Shown here: positions 11,483 to 23,450 of the stretch, one piece after another
Layout: every line of letters starts with the position of its first letter
How positions within the stretch are numbered: position 1 is the stretch's first letter
DNA from: Sabethes cyaneus
Lineage: Eukaryota > Arthropoda > Insecta > Diptera > Culicidae
Assembly (NCBI RefSeq): GCF_943734655.1
Contig: NC_071354.1
Location: 76,669,838 to 76,733,837 of the forward strand
Direction: 5' to 3'
Length of the DNA stretch: 64,000 bases
Position numbers and translations under genes: made by a program
Notes under the pieces: model-generated
Database searches by the model: none
Seen by the model: only the letters and a program-made list of their open reading frames with translations
What the model was told of the DNA's origin: nothing

Positions 11483-12055
11483 TGTCCATCACGTCAAACT
11501 TGGGGAACAAATAACAGTTTGACAATGCCAAAAATTAGCAGGGCTGCCAAATTTCAATATTTTAAAGTTTGGATGTCAAAAAGGTGGCATTTGTGTGCTA
11601 CAGTGTGCAATAAATTATGAAATGAATGTACCGCAATTGCGATCAACGAGATGGAGAACGATGTGTAAGACATCGTGAACGATGTGTAAGACATCGTTCA
11701 CTAGATGGTGCCCAGCGCAATGTTCTCAGCCACTTTCCCCTTGGTTTCAGTAGTAACAGCTTAAAGTACTAAGGTTAGCCAGAAGATTGGTATGCTGATA
11801 TCCCCCCCCTTGTTCAACCCATCGCTTATAATGAGGTAAAACCATCAGTAACCCGCTTAGACTGCTTAAAATAGGTTCTCTACCCTACCGCAATCGAAAT
11901 AACGATGTTCGCAGTTATGCAAATTAATAGTGTTTAAGCACCTCTAGTTCAAGTTAACTTTGTACAAAACCTATCCTATGAATAGTCTTTCAATGTCGTT
12001 TAGCGAACAGATCACTCTTCGAACAATTCTCGTCTGATTTTAGAACGGCTTAACG
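11483..12055. other. intergenic, nothing recognised
   Basis: Resumes the sequence interrupted by the hAT element. A 17-bp phrase, GATGTGTAAGACATCGT, is locally duplicated near 11660-11695. No gene seen. Confidence 0.4.
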
Positions 12056-12262
12056 GGCCCGCCCAGTTAGCTCCGGGGTACGATGCTGGTCTAACAAGCC
12101 AGTCGTCGTATGTTCGAATTTCTACTGGCCGGTGCCGCTACTGAGTTAATAGGATTTTTACACTAGCCCCGTAATTTTCCTGTACTCTAATAACCGACTG
12201 CGAAGTCTGTCGATAAAGAAGGGTCAAGTTCTGAAGGACGTTTATACCCATGGCTTTGCTTT
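12056..12262 (+). mobile_element. tRNA-derived SINE
   Basis: Head CAGTTAGCTCCGGGGTACG, an AAC-anticodon-like loop (GGTCTAACAAGCC) and B-box GTATGTTCGAATTTC resemble tRNA-Val. It is followed by a non-tRNA body ending near CCATGGCTTTGC. I recognise this layout as a common Aedes-type SINE. Not a functional tRNA gene. Confidence 0.75.
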
Positions 12263-13035
12263 TAACGGGCACCTATAGCTTAGCGCCAGCTACCATTTCA
12301 TGCGAAAAAGATGCGTTCAAATATATTTGCATCGCTGTGATAAGCGTAAAAGAGAAGACATGACATGAATCTCACATTTGTAGTTAGGATCTACTCAAAA
12401 ATGTCGAATAACAAAAGAAGGTTAAGTTCCGAGTCAGCCACGGTTATGTTTTGCGCGGTTGAAGCACCCAGACGTCGCCGCAAACTACGCGCGCTCTCTC
12501 TCCTGTCAGCATTTTCATATGTATAATTAGATTGCGAATAAGAGTTACGTACTGATATGTATTCAACAAAATCGTATTCGACGCTCAAAAGCCGCATATC
12601 TGTACCATTTTGGAGGCGATATACGCACTGAGGAATAATTTTGAGCGATACACTTATATAGGTATTTCAATACGATAAGATCCGATTAAGCGCATGCAGT
12701 TATACGAATTTTTGCTGAAAATCGTATGTTTGTCAGTTACTAGCATTATAAACGATAGAATATCACATTGAGCGCGCTTTGTTAGGCTTTATTTACGAAT
12801 CCGAATTTGTTAAGAAATATTTACGATAGTTTATGTACATTGATATACGAGTTGGTGCTGGCTGGGTCAAAGCTGGGCTGCTGGAAGAAGACGAGCTGAA
12901 CGAAGCCCCTCTCGAGGACTGTTGGAATGTCATTAAAACAGCATTAGTAATGTTGCGAAGAGCTCTATCGGGCATGTGGTATGGAATCAACGGAACGATT
13001 GGTTTGCCGATTAATATAAGAGGGTGATGGAGAAG
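12263..13035. other. intergenic; one unexplained 64-codon ORF
   Basis: A plus-strand ORF at 12833-13027 (contains LEDCWNVIKTALVMLRRAL) lies directly before LINE debris. It may be a fragment of the same repeat or of a lost gene. No domain recognised. Confidence 0.3.
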
Positions 13036-13039
13036 AGAA

Positions 13040-14400
13040 CGCTGCGCGAGTGGCCAAGATGCCCAATGTCACACGTCAGAACATGGAAAAACGCAAACAA
13101 AAGAAGAAGCAGCGAAATCAAATCTTTCGGGAGAAAAAGTGCCACCTGGTAGAGCAGGAATATTGCAGAATTGGATTGGCTGCATCGTTCTCAAGGAACG
13201 CGAACGTTCTACAAGAAACTAAACGGATCCTGCAAAGGCTTTGTGCCACGAACCGTAATGTGTCGGGATAAGAATGGCAGTATTTTGACGAACGATCGTA
13301 AAGTGACAGATAGTTACGGTGGCCACCATGCAGCTAAAGAACGATAAATCGGCTGGAAAAGATAGCACCAGAGCGGAGTTTATTAAAACGGGACCAGAAT
13401 AGCCGTTCAAATCCAGTCAATTCGTCTGCTTTGGCGATTACATGGATATTATCGGCAGCATATCTGTGGCGGTGCGGTGGTTGATCAGTACACGAGACTA
13501 AAGGGCGAAGCAGAAAAGATTGGATTAAAGCGAAGACCCCTCTAACAAGAAGATAGACAGCTCTGCCAATATTCAGGAGGTGCTGATGGTAGCTCGCTCT
13601 ATCGACCATAGATACATCTGTGTGAATGGGTGCTAATATTCATATCACAATGCCAACATATTCGAACAAACACCAATACAGAATTTTGGAGAGCTTACTA
13701 ACATTCATGCAAAATTTTCGCTAAAAGAAGCGCTGGCGATGATGGTGACAGAAGACGTTTATATGGAAAAATAACAGAGATGCCAGTCTTGTTAATAATG
13801 GGGTCTTCAGCTAAAGGTAAATACCTAAGTATAAAAAGTACTTGCTGGTCGGGGGAACCAAGAGCGAACGACGCAACTTGGGCAGTACTGTAACAGTGAT
13901 GAGTTTGAGGTTATCGCCGAATTTGTCTAGCTTGGCACGCTGGTCACAGCGGACAATGACCCCAGCCGTGATATTCTGAGGTGTATTATCAGCGGATGTC
14001 GTGCTTACTATGGGTTTCACAAGCGATTGCGGTCGAGCAGATTATGCCCCCGTACAAAGTGTACCCTGCACAAGACGCTCATTACTACAGTTGTTTCAAC
14101 GGTCATGAAACACAGACAACGATCGGGAAGGACCTGCGAGTGCTCGAAGTTGATGGGCATGGCATGTTGCAAGAATGCTGGAGAACTGCTCTGCAAAGAT
14201 GGTGTTTACTTGAGATCCGCTAGAAACAAGATGACCAGGAGCGCAGTGAGCAAGATGGTTACACCAGGTGCAGCGAAATCTGGCGGAGAGTACACGGTGT
14301 CCAAGGAATTAGAGAGCGGTAGCCTTCAATAGAGTAAATTGGAGAAACTTTTTTCTCAAGGTTTGTCTTGGGACGGCAAAACCAACTAAATAAGTAAGAT
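13040..14400 (+). mobile_element. decayed RTE-like LINE
   Basis: Interrupted reading of FYKKLNGS-type, CKGFVPRTVMCRDKNGSIL (about 13225-13290) and, further on, LGTLVTADNDPSRDILR (about 13935-13985), the post-RT signature of RTE elements. Many stops and frameshifts. Ends in an AAATAAGTAAG tail near 14388-14398. Confidence 0.75.
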
Positions 14401-14401
14401 G

Positions 14402-15195
14402 TTAGAAAGAGAGTTCTTTATGGACTTGAAGCCATGACTCTGTTTACGGAGGACATAAGCGCTCTTGCCGTGTTCGCGTAGTAGGTGCTGTAGACGACTT
14501 TTGATGGAGCAAAAACTGAAAGTGGACTGTACCGAATTGTTTACGAGCGCAGTGCTCGGGGTGAATATCATCATACACTTGGATTAGGAGGTTTCGGTGG
14601 GGTGCACACATTTCAACGCTATCGAACCCCACCGACACCAGAAACAAAGGGACCCAACATGCGAAATGGTCCGACCACTTCGAAGACGATTTACGACTTC
14701 CGAGACGATTGTGAAAATGGCGACGAGTGGCTCATAATCTAGTTCAACGGAGATACCTACTTGACACAGCACAAATGACGACGACAACCTTCACTACCTG
14801 GTCCATCTTATTTCCGGGATTTACAAAATCTATAAATCTCGACAAAGCTTCTTTCTAATCAGGGTGTGGTGAATAAAACAAACATTCCTCCACTTATCTT
14901 CTTTACTGATTGGTAAATCAAAAATATAATCTCGGTACCTACACTGAAAACGATCCCTATGATATGATTTTGTTTATGATCTACATTATACCTGTCAAAT
15001 CGTCACGAATCGTCATTTCTAAGGATTTTTTATAAGTATTCAAATTCAAGTAAGTATTCAATTAGGTGTGCGGTAATATAATTTTATTTCTTTCCGAGGC
15101 AATGAATAAGATGTCGTTTGTCATTAAATTTCAGAAAAATGTGCATATACCATCATTCAGTGTACCACAAGCATTGACTCAAAAAAGTCTAGTCC
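14402..15195. other. intergenic, nothing recognised
   Basis: No motif-bearing ORF. AT-rich upstream of the 15307 gene. Confidence 0.4.
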
Positions 15196-15302
15196 TTATC
15201 TACAAAAATAGATAATATCGGATGATTTATTCCTCTTGAATCATACTTTAAACATGCTTGGTACTAGCTTAAAAGCCGAGATCGAAAAGGTATTACCTCA
15301 GT
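15196..15302 (+). promoter_or_regulatory. promoter region of the 15307 gene
   Basis: Inverted GATA pair TTATCT (15196-15201) and AGATAA (15210-15215), TATA-like CTTAAAAG (15268-15275), and TCAGT initiator at 15298-15302. The implied 5' UTR would be only about 7 nt, which is odd, so the true start may lie elsewhere. Confidence 0.45.
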
Positions 15303-15306
15303 CAAA

Positions 15307-16122
15307 ATGAAGCCGTACTACTGGGTTGGCATTTGTGCCGTGCTGTTCGCACAACTGGCACCCGCCATTAGCCAAAATAACGCGTGCGGCAAACCGCTTG
15401 GCGGTGCAGCTACCACCAAATGCGTGGATTGTAAAAAGATGACCATTTGTGCCACAGACGAGATGGTTTTTAATGTACAGTGTTTGCCAAATGAATACTG
15501 TCTGGATGTACCAGAAATGCTACCAATAACTCCGGGAGGGGCAATGTGTGCACCTATAGCCCCTCCAGCTGGATGTGAACCTGATACAGCAACCGAAACA
15601 CCACCACCAACGGGCACAACTACTCCTGCTTCGGGTACTACAACACCACCGGAAGAAGGATCCGTCATATGTTCGGGATCTGGCATATATCCGGATGCAA
15701 CCAATTGCAGTATTTATCACTACTGTTCAGCAGCAAACGAACCCTCGTTATTACAGGAATGCCCCCCAGGATACGTGTTCTACTATACATCCACCTCGAC
15801 CGGAGTATTTCCCTGCAAAAGTGGTGCCGTTTGCAATCGAGCAAATTGCACCGAAGGTAAATCGCTTGTACCGTACGGCACCAACAAGATATTTTACGCA
15901 CAGTGTACAGACGGTGTAGCTACCATTTACAGCTGTGGTTCTGGAGGTAGCTTCAATGGAGAAAAATGTGCCATGAGCTGCACTCAGGAAGGAATATTTC
16001 CGAATACGGTAAATACGAACGAATACTACCGGTGTTACTATTCCGGATCAACATTGGTGAGCAAAACGGAAAAATGTCCCACAGGCAAGAACTTTGATGT
16101 TAACCGAAAGATATGTGTGTAA
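15307..16122 (+). CDS. secreted mucin-like peritrophin, chitin-binding
   Basis: Single exon, 271 aa. Signal peptide of about 22 residues (MKPYYWVGICAVLFAQLAP start). An N-terminal Cys module (TKCVDCKKMTIC) is followed by a Thr/Pro linker near residues 96-117 (TETPPPTGTTTPASG), a likely O-glycosylation site. Three ChtBD2-like modules follow: CSIYHYC with CPPGYVF, a middle degenerate one ending CAMSC, and a last one with EYYRCYY and CPTGKNFD ending ICV. It lacks the FP^DP intron found in four paralogues (here IYPDATNC is uninterrupted). Chitin binding is family knowledge; peritrophic matrix location is inferred. Confidence 0.92.
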   Translation: MKPYYWVGICAVLFAQLAPAISQNNACGKPLGGAATTKCVDCKKMTICATDEMVFNVQCLPNEYCLDVPEMLPITPGGAMCAPIAPPAGCEPDTATETPPPTGTTTPASGTTTPPEEGSVICSGSGIYPDATNCSIYHYCSAANEPSLLQECPPGYVFYYTSTSTGVFPCKSGAVCNRANCTEGKSLVPYGTNKIFYAQCTDGVATIYSCGSGGSFNGEKCAMSCTQEGIFPNTVNTNEYYRCYYSGSTLVSKTEKCPTGKNFDVNRKICV

Positions 16123-16191
16123 GTGCAGTTGAGTACGGATTAACAAATTCGAAGAACTTCAACACAGAATACGACAACAAAACATGTGTGA

Positions 16192-16197
16192 AATAAA
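16192..16197 (+). promoter_or_regulatory. polyadenylation signal of the 15307 gene
   Basis: First of several overlapping AATAAA copies about 70 bp after the stop. Confidence 0.65.
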
Positions 16198-16513
16198 ATA
16201 AAATAAAATAAAATAATAAAATTTTACGATCAAACTTTTATAAAAATTGATAAGTACAAAATTTATTCATCTATACGAAATTACCCAATTTCTTCAGACG
16301 TAAGTACATGTCTTATAGCGCTTCGGAAATCATATTCATATCATATTCAACCAGTTATTATTTGAGTGTTTGTAGAACATTTGTAACTGTTTTACCTCTT
16401 ATGTCAAGCTCGTCAATACCAAAATCAGGTAGGCAGTTATTCACCAAAAAATATCTTGATCAGGAATTCTTCTGAATTTTCTCTTGCTCGGGTACTGATG
16501 GGACCTAACTTAA

Positions 16514-17240
16514 GGGGGCATAGTACTTTTTACACCATATTTTTTGCCTAATTTCAAATATTTTATTCTCGATAACGCGAAAAGCGAATCGATTCGGGTT
16601 TTTTGCATTCCAAACATTGCACTTTATACTAATATTTACAATTTTGTTTGCATATGTGAACCCCTCCCCTCTCCCCTACGGCTCCTTGAATATGATCGTT
16701 CGAAAAAAACATGATTTGCGGTACCATGGATTGGCGCTGGGGGTCTTATCCGAATTGCAAAATTCCAAAACGACATGAAAGTATATTAAATTATCTCGTG
16801 TTTGACCCATCCTTTTTTTAAAATTCGAACGCATAACAAAATGGCGGACATTCAAACATAAAAGTAAGGTTTTTAGTCGAAAAAATTGACTTTAAACATT
16901 TCTAAAAAATACAAAAATAGTAATATCAAAATAAGGATGGGTCAAACACTAGATAATTTTGTTGGCTTTAAAACAAAAAAAGAATCATGAGAATTGCTTG
17001 AGCCGTTCTTGAGATATTTATGGTACCGACTTTCAAAACCTGGTTTCGAGAAAAACGACGTTGAACTTTTTATTCGCCGTGTAATCGCTCCAGACATGCG
17101 CGGTACAAATAGCTGTAACTTTGTCAATTTTTGGAATTCATTGAAATGACTTGAAACACATATGGTCAAAATGTTAATCTTTCGAAATAATCATTAAAAA
17201 AAATTTCGATTTTTTTAAGTTGAAAAAGTACTATGCCCCC
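16514..17240. mobile_element. TTAA-flanked inverted-repeat element, 727 bp
   Basis: Termini GGGGGCATAGTACTTTTT and AAAAAGTACTATGCCCCC are perfect inverted repeats flanked by TTAA at 16510-16513 and 17241-17244. Non-coding. TTAA target use fits piggyBac-like or Sola3-like transposases, but the G-rich start is not the usual piggyBac CCY, so the superfamily is open. Confidence 0.8.
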
Positions 17241-17244
17241 TTAA

Positions 17245-17914
17245 AATAAAAACAAACCGCCATACAACAAACAAAGCTTGCCATACTTTATGTAATAAGG
17301 CTATAAGTTAGGTACTAGATATCCAGATAAAAAATGAAGCCGCTTAATCTTAATGTTACAGGAATCCCCCGAATAAGGCGATGGGTGGTGCTGTATGCCC
17401 ATCACGATATCTCAGCTGTCCATTAACCAATAAAATTGATTATTGGTAGTATAGCTTAGGTATAGCAGATAGTAACAATGTACCAAAAATCCACAACATA
17501 TATTGGTTAATACCTTAGAAATCGCCATGGGCGTACAGCGTCTTATTCGGGGGACTGCTGTATAAATATTGTTGGCGGTGCATGGCAGTATCTTTAAACA
17601 TGCAATGGTCACGCCTGTCTGGCTCTTCTTCCATTACATAATCTTTATTTTCTTAACCACCAAGGTCAAGACCATAATGCGAAAAAGGCGACAATTTATG
17701 ATTGTTTATTTAAAAACGTAAGTTATTATTTTATTTACTTTAAGTCGATATAAAACCGAGTGGTACGCACAACCCATTATCTTTCAGTTTGGTAACGTAA
17801 CATATAATAACAAGTTATCAAAACAAAACAGTAGTAGTATATTGTACTACATATAACCAATGCTCACTCCTACAACATCTACAACATAGAACAAAATGCG
17901 TAATATTAGATATA
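17245..17914. other. intergenic, nothing recognised
   Basis: AT-rich. AGGCGATGGG-type phrases recur inverted around 17375 and 17530 (local foldback). No gene. Confidence 0.4.
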
Positions 17915-17999
17915 GGGGAACTATGGGTAAGACGGACAGGTGATTGATTCTAACAATTAAGCATTCGTAAATGTTTTGATGGGCAGCCAACCATCTTGC

Positions 18000-19930
18000 T
18001 ATCTCATGATGTCTTAACGTTTCCATCATCATTTAGAACTCTCAAATTTTGATAAAGTACAGAAAAACTGGAAATTGGAAGTGATTCTGCGTTTGGAAGT
18101 AATTTTTTTGCCATCGAAATTAAGCTTTTTGAGTGGTTTAATTCTAAAATGTTACCCATAACATGACGTATTTCGATTTAATACCTTTTACGTCTGTGTT
18201 GAAAAAATAGGTAATTTTTTTGCATATGAAAAATTGTGAACGTTTTAAAAAAAATATATAATGGTGGGGCTACTGTGGGCAATGAACATATGAATATATC
18301 GCGTAACGATTCAGCCTACTACTCTTCAGCTATCGTCTGACGCATTCTTCAATTATTTACGCCACATTCATATCAATTATTCAGCCTTCACCAGTGGGCT
18401 GGTTTTCGTTCCATCCAACTGGCTAGTAATAACAACAAGAATAATTGATTATTTCACCGAAAATTTTCAACTAAACCTGAAGATATTATAATAAAATTGT
18501 TGATTTTGCATCTTAGTAATATCCCATGCACATAAACAAAAATTTAACCGGCAAATGTGGACTTCAACCAAATTAACAGCAGCCGAGCATGAAATAGATT
18601 TTAGAATGCTTGTTCATATTGCCGCTGCCAAACAATTTTCGAATTTGGCTGTCACTGGCGGGAGGGGGTGGACTGCCCCCTTCACTTTTTGCACGTACAC
18701 CACCATATTTCTGGTTTTAGTTGTCAGAAGGTCGCACGATGCATGCAAAAGGGTTGATTATGCGACCTTTTGAAAACTAAAGCCTAATTTACCGTATTCA
18801 ATTTGTTAATAGTCAAAAACAGGGAATCAAAATATCATTGTTCATACGCAGAAATAATCGACTAATACGAAAAGCGATAAATCAGTTATTCTCTGCCTAT
18901 AAAACAAACAAACGTAGCAACCAGAATGTATCGCGATAACAAAATATCAAGACAAATGAATGCCCCTGCATACCAGCAAGCAGGACAACTTCCGATGAGA
19001 ATATTTTTGATACACACTCGCTCTCACAAGCGCTTGTTGTTGGTGATGCAGGTATACAATAAAATATGTCTTTGTCGCCAGTCGGCTGGTTAAAGACAAT
19101 ACTTTACCAGCAACTTGAACAAAAGGGGCAAACAGCAAAAATCTTAAAAAAGACCAGTATGCTTTGACCTAAGATTTGGCGTACAAAAGTTACCAACGTT
19201 ACGTTGGTGTAGCGACCCTGCCCGCTACTCTCCCGTATACTAATCCTGCCTGGATACGAAGGACAAAATCCTGGATCAAATCAGGCCACATTCAATCACA
19301 TTCCATTACATTTTCGTACCGATGCCCGACACCACTATACTACGGTACGAGCATTTAATCACGGAAGAGAAACTTAACCAGGAACAATTTAATGAAGACG
19401 AGACGAGGAAGACACTAGAAGCCATCCAATATGGTTTCGAATACAATACTACCCAATTATAACAAACACACAACACTACATTGTTCAAAACACACATAAA
19501 CACTACATTGGAATTCCATTATAACACTTACCAACACTCGTATACTTAGAAATTACAACTCGCCACTTGAGGCCAAATATTATAGTACGCAAACGTTAAA
19601 CAAGAGTTAATCTCCGATATTCAGTTTTTCTATAACATTATTACATTCTATTGTTTTTTCTATAACATTATAACATTATGAGGTAGGAACCCGGTACCAT
19701 TATTAGATTAAATTGAGGAATGGTGTTAAATTGGCCATAAGAGGCTTTAGCACGTATCAAAGAGAAAACAATCAAGGACAAGTCAAATATATACACATAA
19801 TCGAAAACCATAGCATACTGTTTCCACCTGACGTAGAGCTCCTCCACCGCGCCGAATTTAATCTTATCTAAACATTCCCTCTTACTTACCTCTTACTCCT
19901 GCAGAGACGCACAGCAAGCTTGTGAGGGTG
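18000..19930. other. non-coding interior of the TIR-bounded region
   Basis: AT-rich, with a few short ORFs lacking motifs. No gene recognised. Confidence 0.4.
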
Positions 19931-20450
19931 GGGAAGTGAAGCGACCCTCATTCCCTACAACATTACATGCACGCATTTTCATCAGGCTGAACCCGGGTGA
20001 ATCAACCCCGGTCGGCTCAGAACATAAATGTAACATTTAGTGCGATTACCCGCGCCGGTCGGTGACTCGATCGAGTGACGGCGCCGGTAGGGCAAAATAC
20101 TTAAATGAAAACAATTGTCGCGTTTGCACCACATTCTAGGTGAACGACCGCGCAAGTTTCTTAACCTGCGGCAACGAACAGTTCCCAAAACAAATGCGCC
20201 GTTGCATTTTGCCGAGTCCCCGCGCGAGGGGCCAAAATGTATGCGCGAGAGGGAAGCTCGACGGACAGCGTGAGGTCTGCCGCTAGGCAGAATAGGACGG
20301 AACTACCTCGAGAAGGAGGAGTTTCCTTAGGGAGAGGAACAGTTTTAGCAAGTAAGAAGTACCACTGTAAAATAAGTTTTTAATAAAACGAGGGAGTCCG
20401 ATTTGGCACACCGACCCGTCCGGTCGGTAGTGCGATTAAAAACGTGGTTT
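19930..20450 (+). mobile_element. possible solo LTR
   Basis: A GC-richer block than its surroundings, with a TGAAGCGACCCT start (a GTAGCGACCCTG variant occurs at 19208), AATAAA near 20383 and CCGGTCGG repeats. No pol ORF. Termini and TSD were not established, so this is tentative. Confidence 0.3.
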
Positions 20451-20689
20451 ATCTAAACGCGAAAGAAAAGTAGTCCGGGCAAATCCGGCTATACAGTTGG
20501 TAACTACCAAACACTGCCGTTCCCGACACAGTGTACATGATTAAGATTGCTTTTGTTGCGTACAATACGTATTGCATACAGCAGTGTGTCTTTTTCGCAG
20601 GCAACAACATCTGTATCCACGATAAACAGTTACGAAAACTCGTCTTTGTCTTAGCTTCCATGCAATAGTGACAAACTTTCATGATTTGG

Positions 20690-23440
20690 AACCAGCTATA
20701 ATGTCTATCGCAACGATCGAGATCCCGACAGCACTGGGAAAAAGAGAGGTGGTGGTGTACTGATTGCCGTCTCTAATCGCATCAACTCTTCAAGAACATC
20801 TTTAGAAGTGGAATGTGAGATAGAACAATTGTGGGTTAATATTGCCGGAGGCTGTCGAACTATTTGCCTTGGTGTCGTCTACCTTCCTCCTGATATCTCA
20901 AGCTCCGTTACTGCAATTGAAAAGCATATCAATTCTGCATTAACTGTATCGGAAAACCTACAACCTCACGATTTTCACCTTGTCTGAACACTCGACGTTT
21001 ACTACTGCTAGCTCAGCATTAGTGGATGGAATGGTAGTGCTGAATATGGAGCAAATAAATTCCATTTCCAACATCTATAACCGAACACTTGATCTTGTTT
21101 TTGCTAATGGCAACACAATCGGCTACTGCGACATAACTGAGGCTGCTGAACCCCTCACAAACGCCGACGAACATCATCCTCCGTTACTTGTTAATTTGCG
21201 GTGTCCTTCGCTTCTCAAATTTAGTGATTTAGCAGATGGAAGAGACTTCGATTTTCATCGTGCTAATTTCCCTGGATTGAATGTCGCCCTGCAAAGAACT
21301 GACTGGTCACTTCTTGACGAAGGTGGCATAAATGAAGCAGTGCTTTTGTTCATCCAAATTGTGACTTCGCTGTTTTGTGCATATGTTCCCAAACCTAAAC
21401 CGAAGCGTAAACCTCCGTGGTCAAACCACCGTCTCCGCGTCCTTAAGCGCAAAAGAGCAGCTGCATTGAAGAGGTACTCCCGCTCTAAAAATGTAAACAC
21501 CAAGCTAAATTTCACTACCGCAAGCTCCCGGTACAGAAACTACAACCGTCAACTGTACTCGATTTACGTTAAGCGAAAGCAATACGAGTTGAAACGGAAC
21601 CCCAAACTGTTTTGGTCGTTTGTGAACGAGAAACGCAAGGAGAATGGTCTTCCTGCTAAAATGTTTCTTAAAATGTTTCTTGAACAATCTTCAAGCAGAC
21701 TTGAAGATACCTGCGGCTTATTTGCTCAACAGTTCTCGAGTGTTTTCAGCGATAGTGATGTATCAGTTGAAGAGATTGATGAGGCTATTAAGCTTGTTCC
21801 AGAGAACCTCTGCAATATCAACATCGATAATTTCTCCGTGAACGATGTCATGAACGCTTTAGATAAATTGAAGTCGTCTGCAAATCCCGGGCCGAATGGT
21901 ATTCCCGCTCTTGTATTAAAAAAATGTGCAGGGACACTCGTGCATCCACTCCGCAAAATATTCAATCGTTCTCTAGGTGAGGAAACGTTCCCAGCAATTT
22001 GGAAAAAGTCTTTCGTTTTTCCTGTATATAAAAAAGGAAGCAAAAGTGATGTTGCAAATTACCGTGGAATCACTTCACTATGTGCAGGATATAAAGTGTT
22101 TGAATTACTCATTAGTGAGGCATTACAGCGTAACGTCACATGCTATATTTCACCTGATCAGCATGGGTTCTATCCTGGTCGCTCCATCAATACAAACTTG
22201 GTCGAATTCACTTCATTTTGTATCCAGCATATCGAAAACGGAGCCCAGGTGGATACTGTCTACACCGATATTAAAGCTACGTTTGATCGCGTCAACCATC
22301 GTCTACTTTTAGCGAAGTTGAAACGTCTAGGAGCCTCCGTTTCATTTACGCGTTGGCTAGCATCGTTTCTCTCCAACCGCTTTCTATCGGTAAAACTGGG
22401 AAACTTCAGATCTCAGGAGTTCCTGATAAGCTCTGGCGTGCCGCAAGGTAGCAATTTGGGACCACTGTTATTCTCGCTTTTCTTCAATGACGTCTGCTTA
22501 GCGCTACCGCCCGGATGTAGGATTATGTATGCAGACGATTTGAAAATCTTTTTCGTGGTACGGTCGAAGGAGGACTGCAAGCGACTTCAACAGTTGGTTG
22601 ATTTGTTTTTTGAATGGTGTTCGTGCAACAGACGTACTATCAGCGTAGCAAAGTGTATAGTGATTACGTTTACCAGAAAAAAATCACCTTTGGACTACTG
22701 CTACACTATTAATTGCCAGCCAATTCAGTGAGAAATAGTGGTGAAGGACCTTGGAGTTTTGTTGGACGCCGAACTGACTTTCCAGTGCCACTATAACCAC
22801 ATTATCGCAAAAGCGAACAAAAACCTGGGATTCATTATGCGGATAGGAAAGGATTTCCATGACCCTTACTGTTTGAGATCTCTCTACTACTCATTAGTGC
22901 GGTCTACACTTGAAACAGCTGCAGTGGTTTGGAGCCCTTATATCGCAGCGTGGTCCATGAGGATTGAAGCTGTGCAAAGAAGGTTCATCAGGTCTGCATT
23001 GCGGTTCCTTCCGTGGACGAACCCGCTTGAACTCCCACCGTATGAAAGTCGTTGTAAACTATTAAGTATGGATACCTTGTGGAGAAGAAGAGACTGTATG
23101 CGTGCCGTATTTATTGCAAAATTACTTTATGGAGAAATAGACGCACCGAATATTCTGATGCAAGTAAATATAAACGCAGCTTCGAGGTCTCTACGGTTTA
23201 ATAACTTTCTTCGCCTGGCATTCCACAGGACGGCTTACGGTCAAAATGAGCCAATTCGAGCAATGTGTAATATATTTAATGATGTGTATCATTTGTTTGA
23301 CTTTTGTATTACTAGTAACTGTTTTAAGAATCGTGTTTATAATTTTTATTAATTTCGACTGATCTATGTTAATTGTTAAGTTTTGTTCATGTAGACCGTG
23401 TGTCAGATGATATAAATATACGTAATGATAATAATGATAA
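20690..23440 (+). mobile_element. Jockey-superfamily-like LINE, nearly intact RT
   Basis: Residual AP-endonuclease C-terminus (KRGGGVLIAV, GVVYLPPDIS) at about 20695-20985, then a deletion/frameshift, then an RT ORF 20980-23352. RT motifs: VFPVYKKGSK, TDIKATFDRVNH (motif A), SSGVPQGSNLGPLLFSLFFN and YADDLKIF (catalytic motif C), then KDLGVLLD and the C-terminal thumb. One in-frame TGA at 22729-22731 divides the ORF; the same frame continues to 23352. The 3' end is a (GATAAT)-type simple tail near 23420-23450. It is 5' truncated and inactive, but relatively young. Confidence 0.88.
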
Positions 23441-23450
23441 TGATAATGAT

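Noticed and set aside
12056..12130. Possible tRNA-Val gene (AAC anticodon)
   Set aside because: Imperfect stems and a fixed downstream body indicate a tRNA-derived SINE.
12833..13027. Possible small gene, 64 codons
   Set aside because: No signal, domain, promoter or paralogue seen; adjoins LINE debris.
15318..15704. 128-codon minus-strand ORF
   Set aside because: Shadow of the chitin-binding gene at 15307, which has a signal peptide and conserved cysteines in the other strand.
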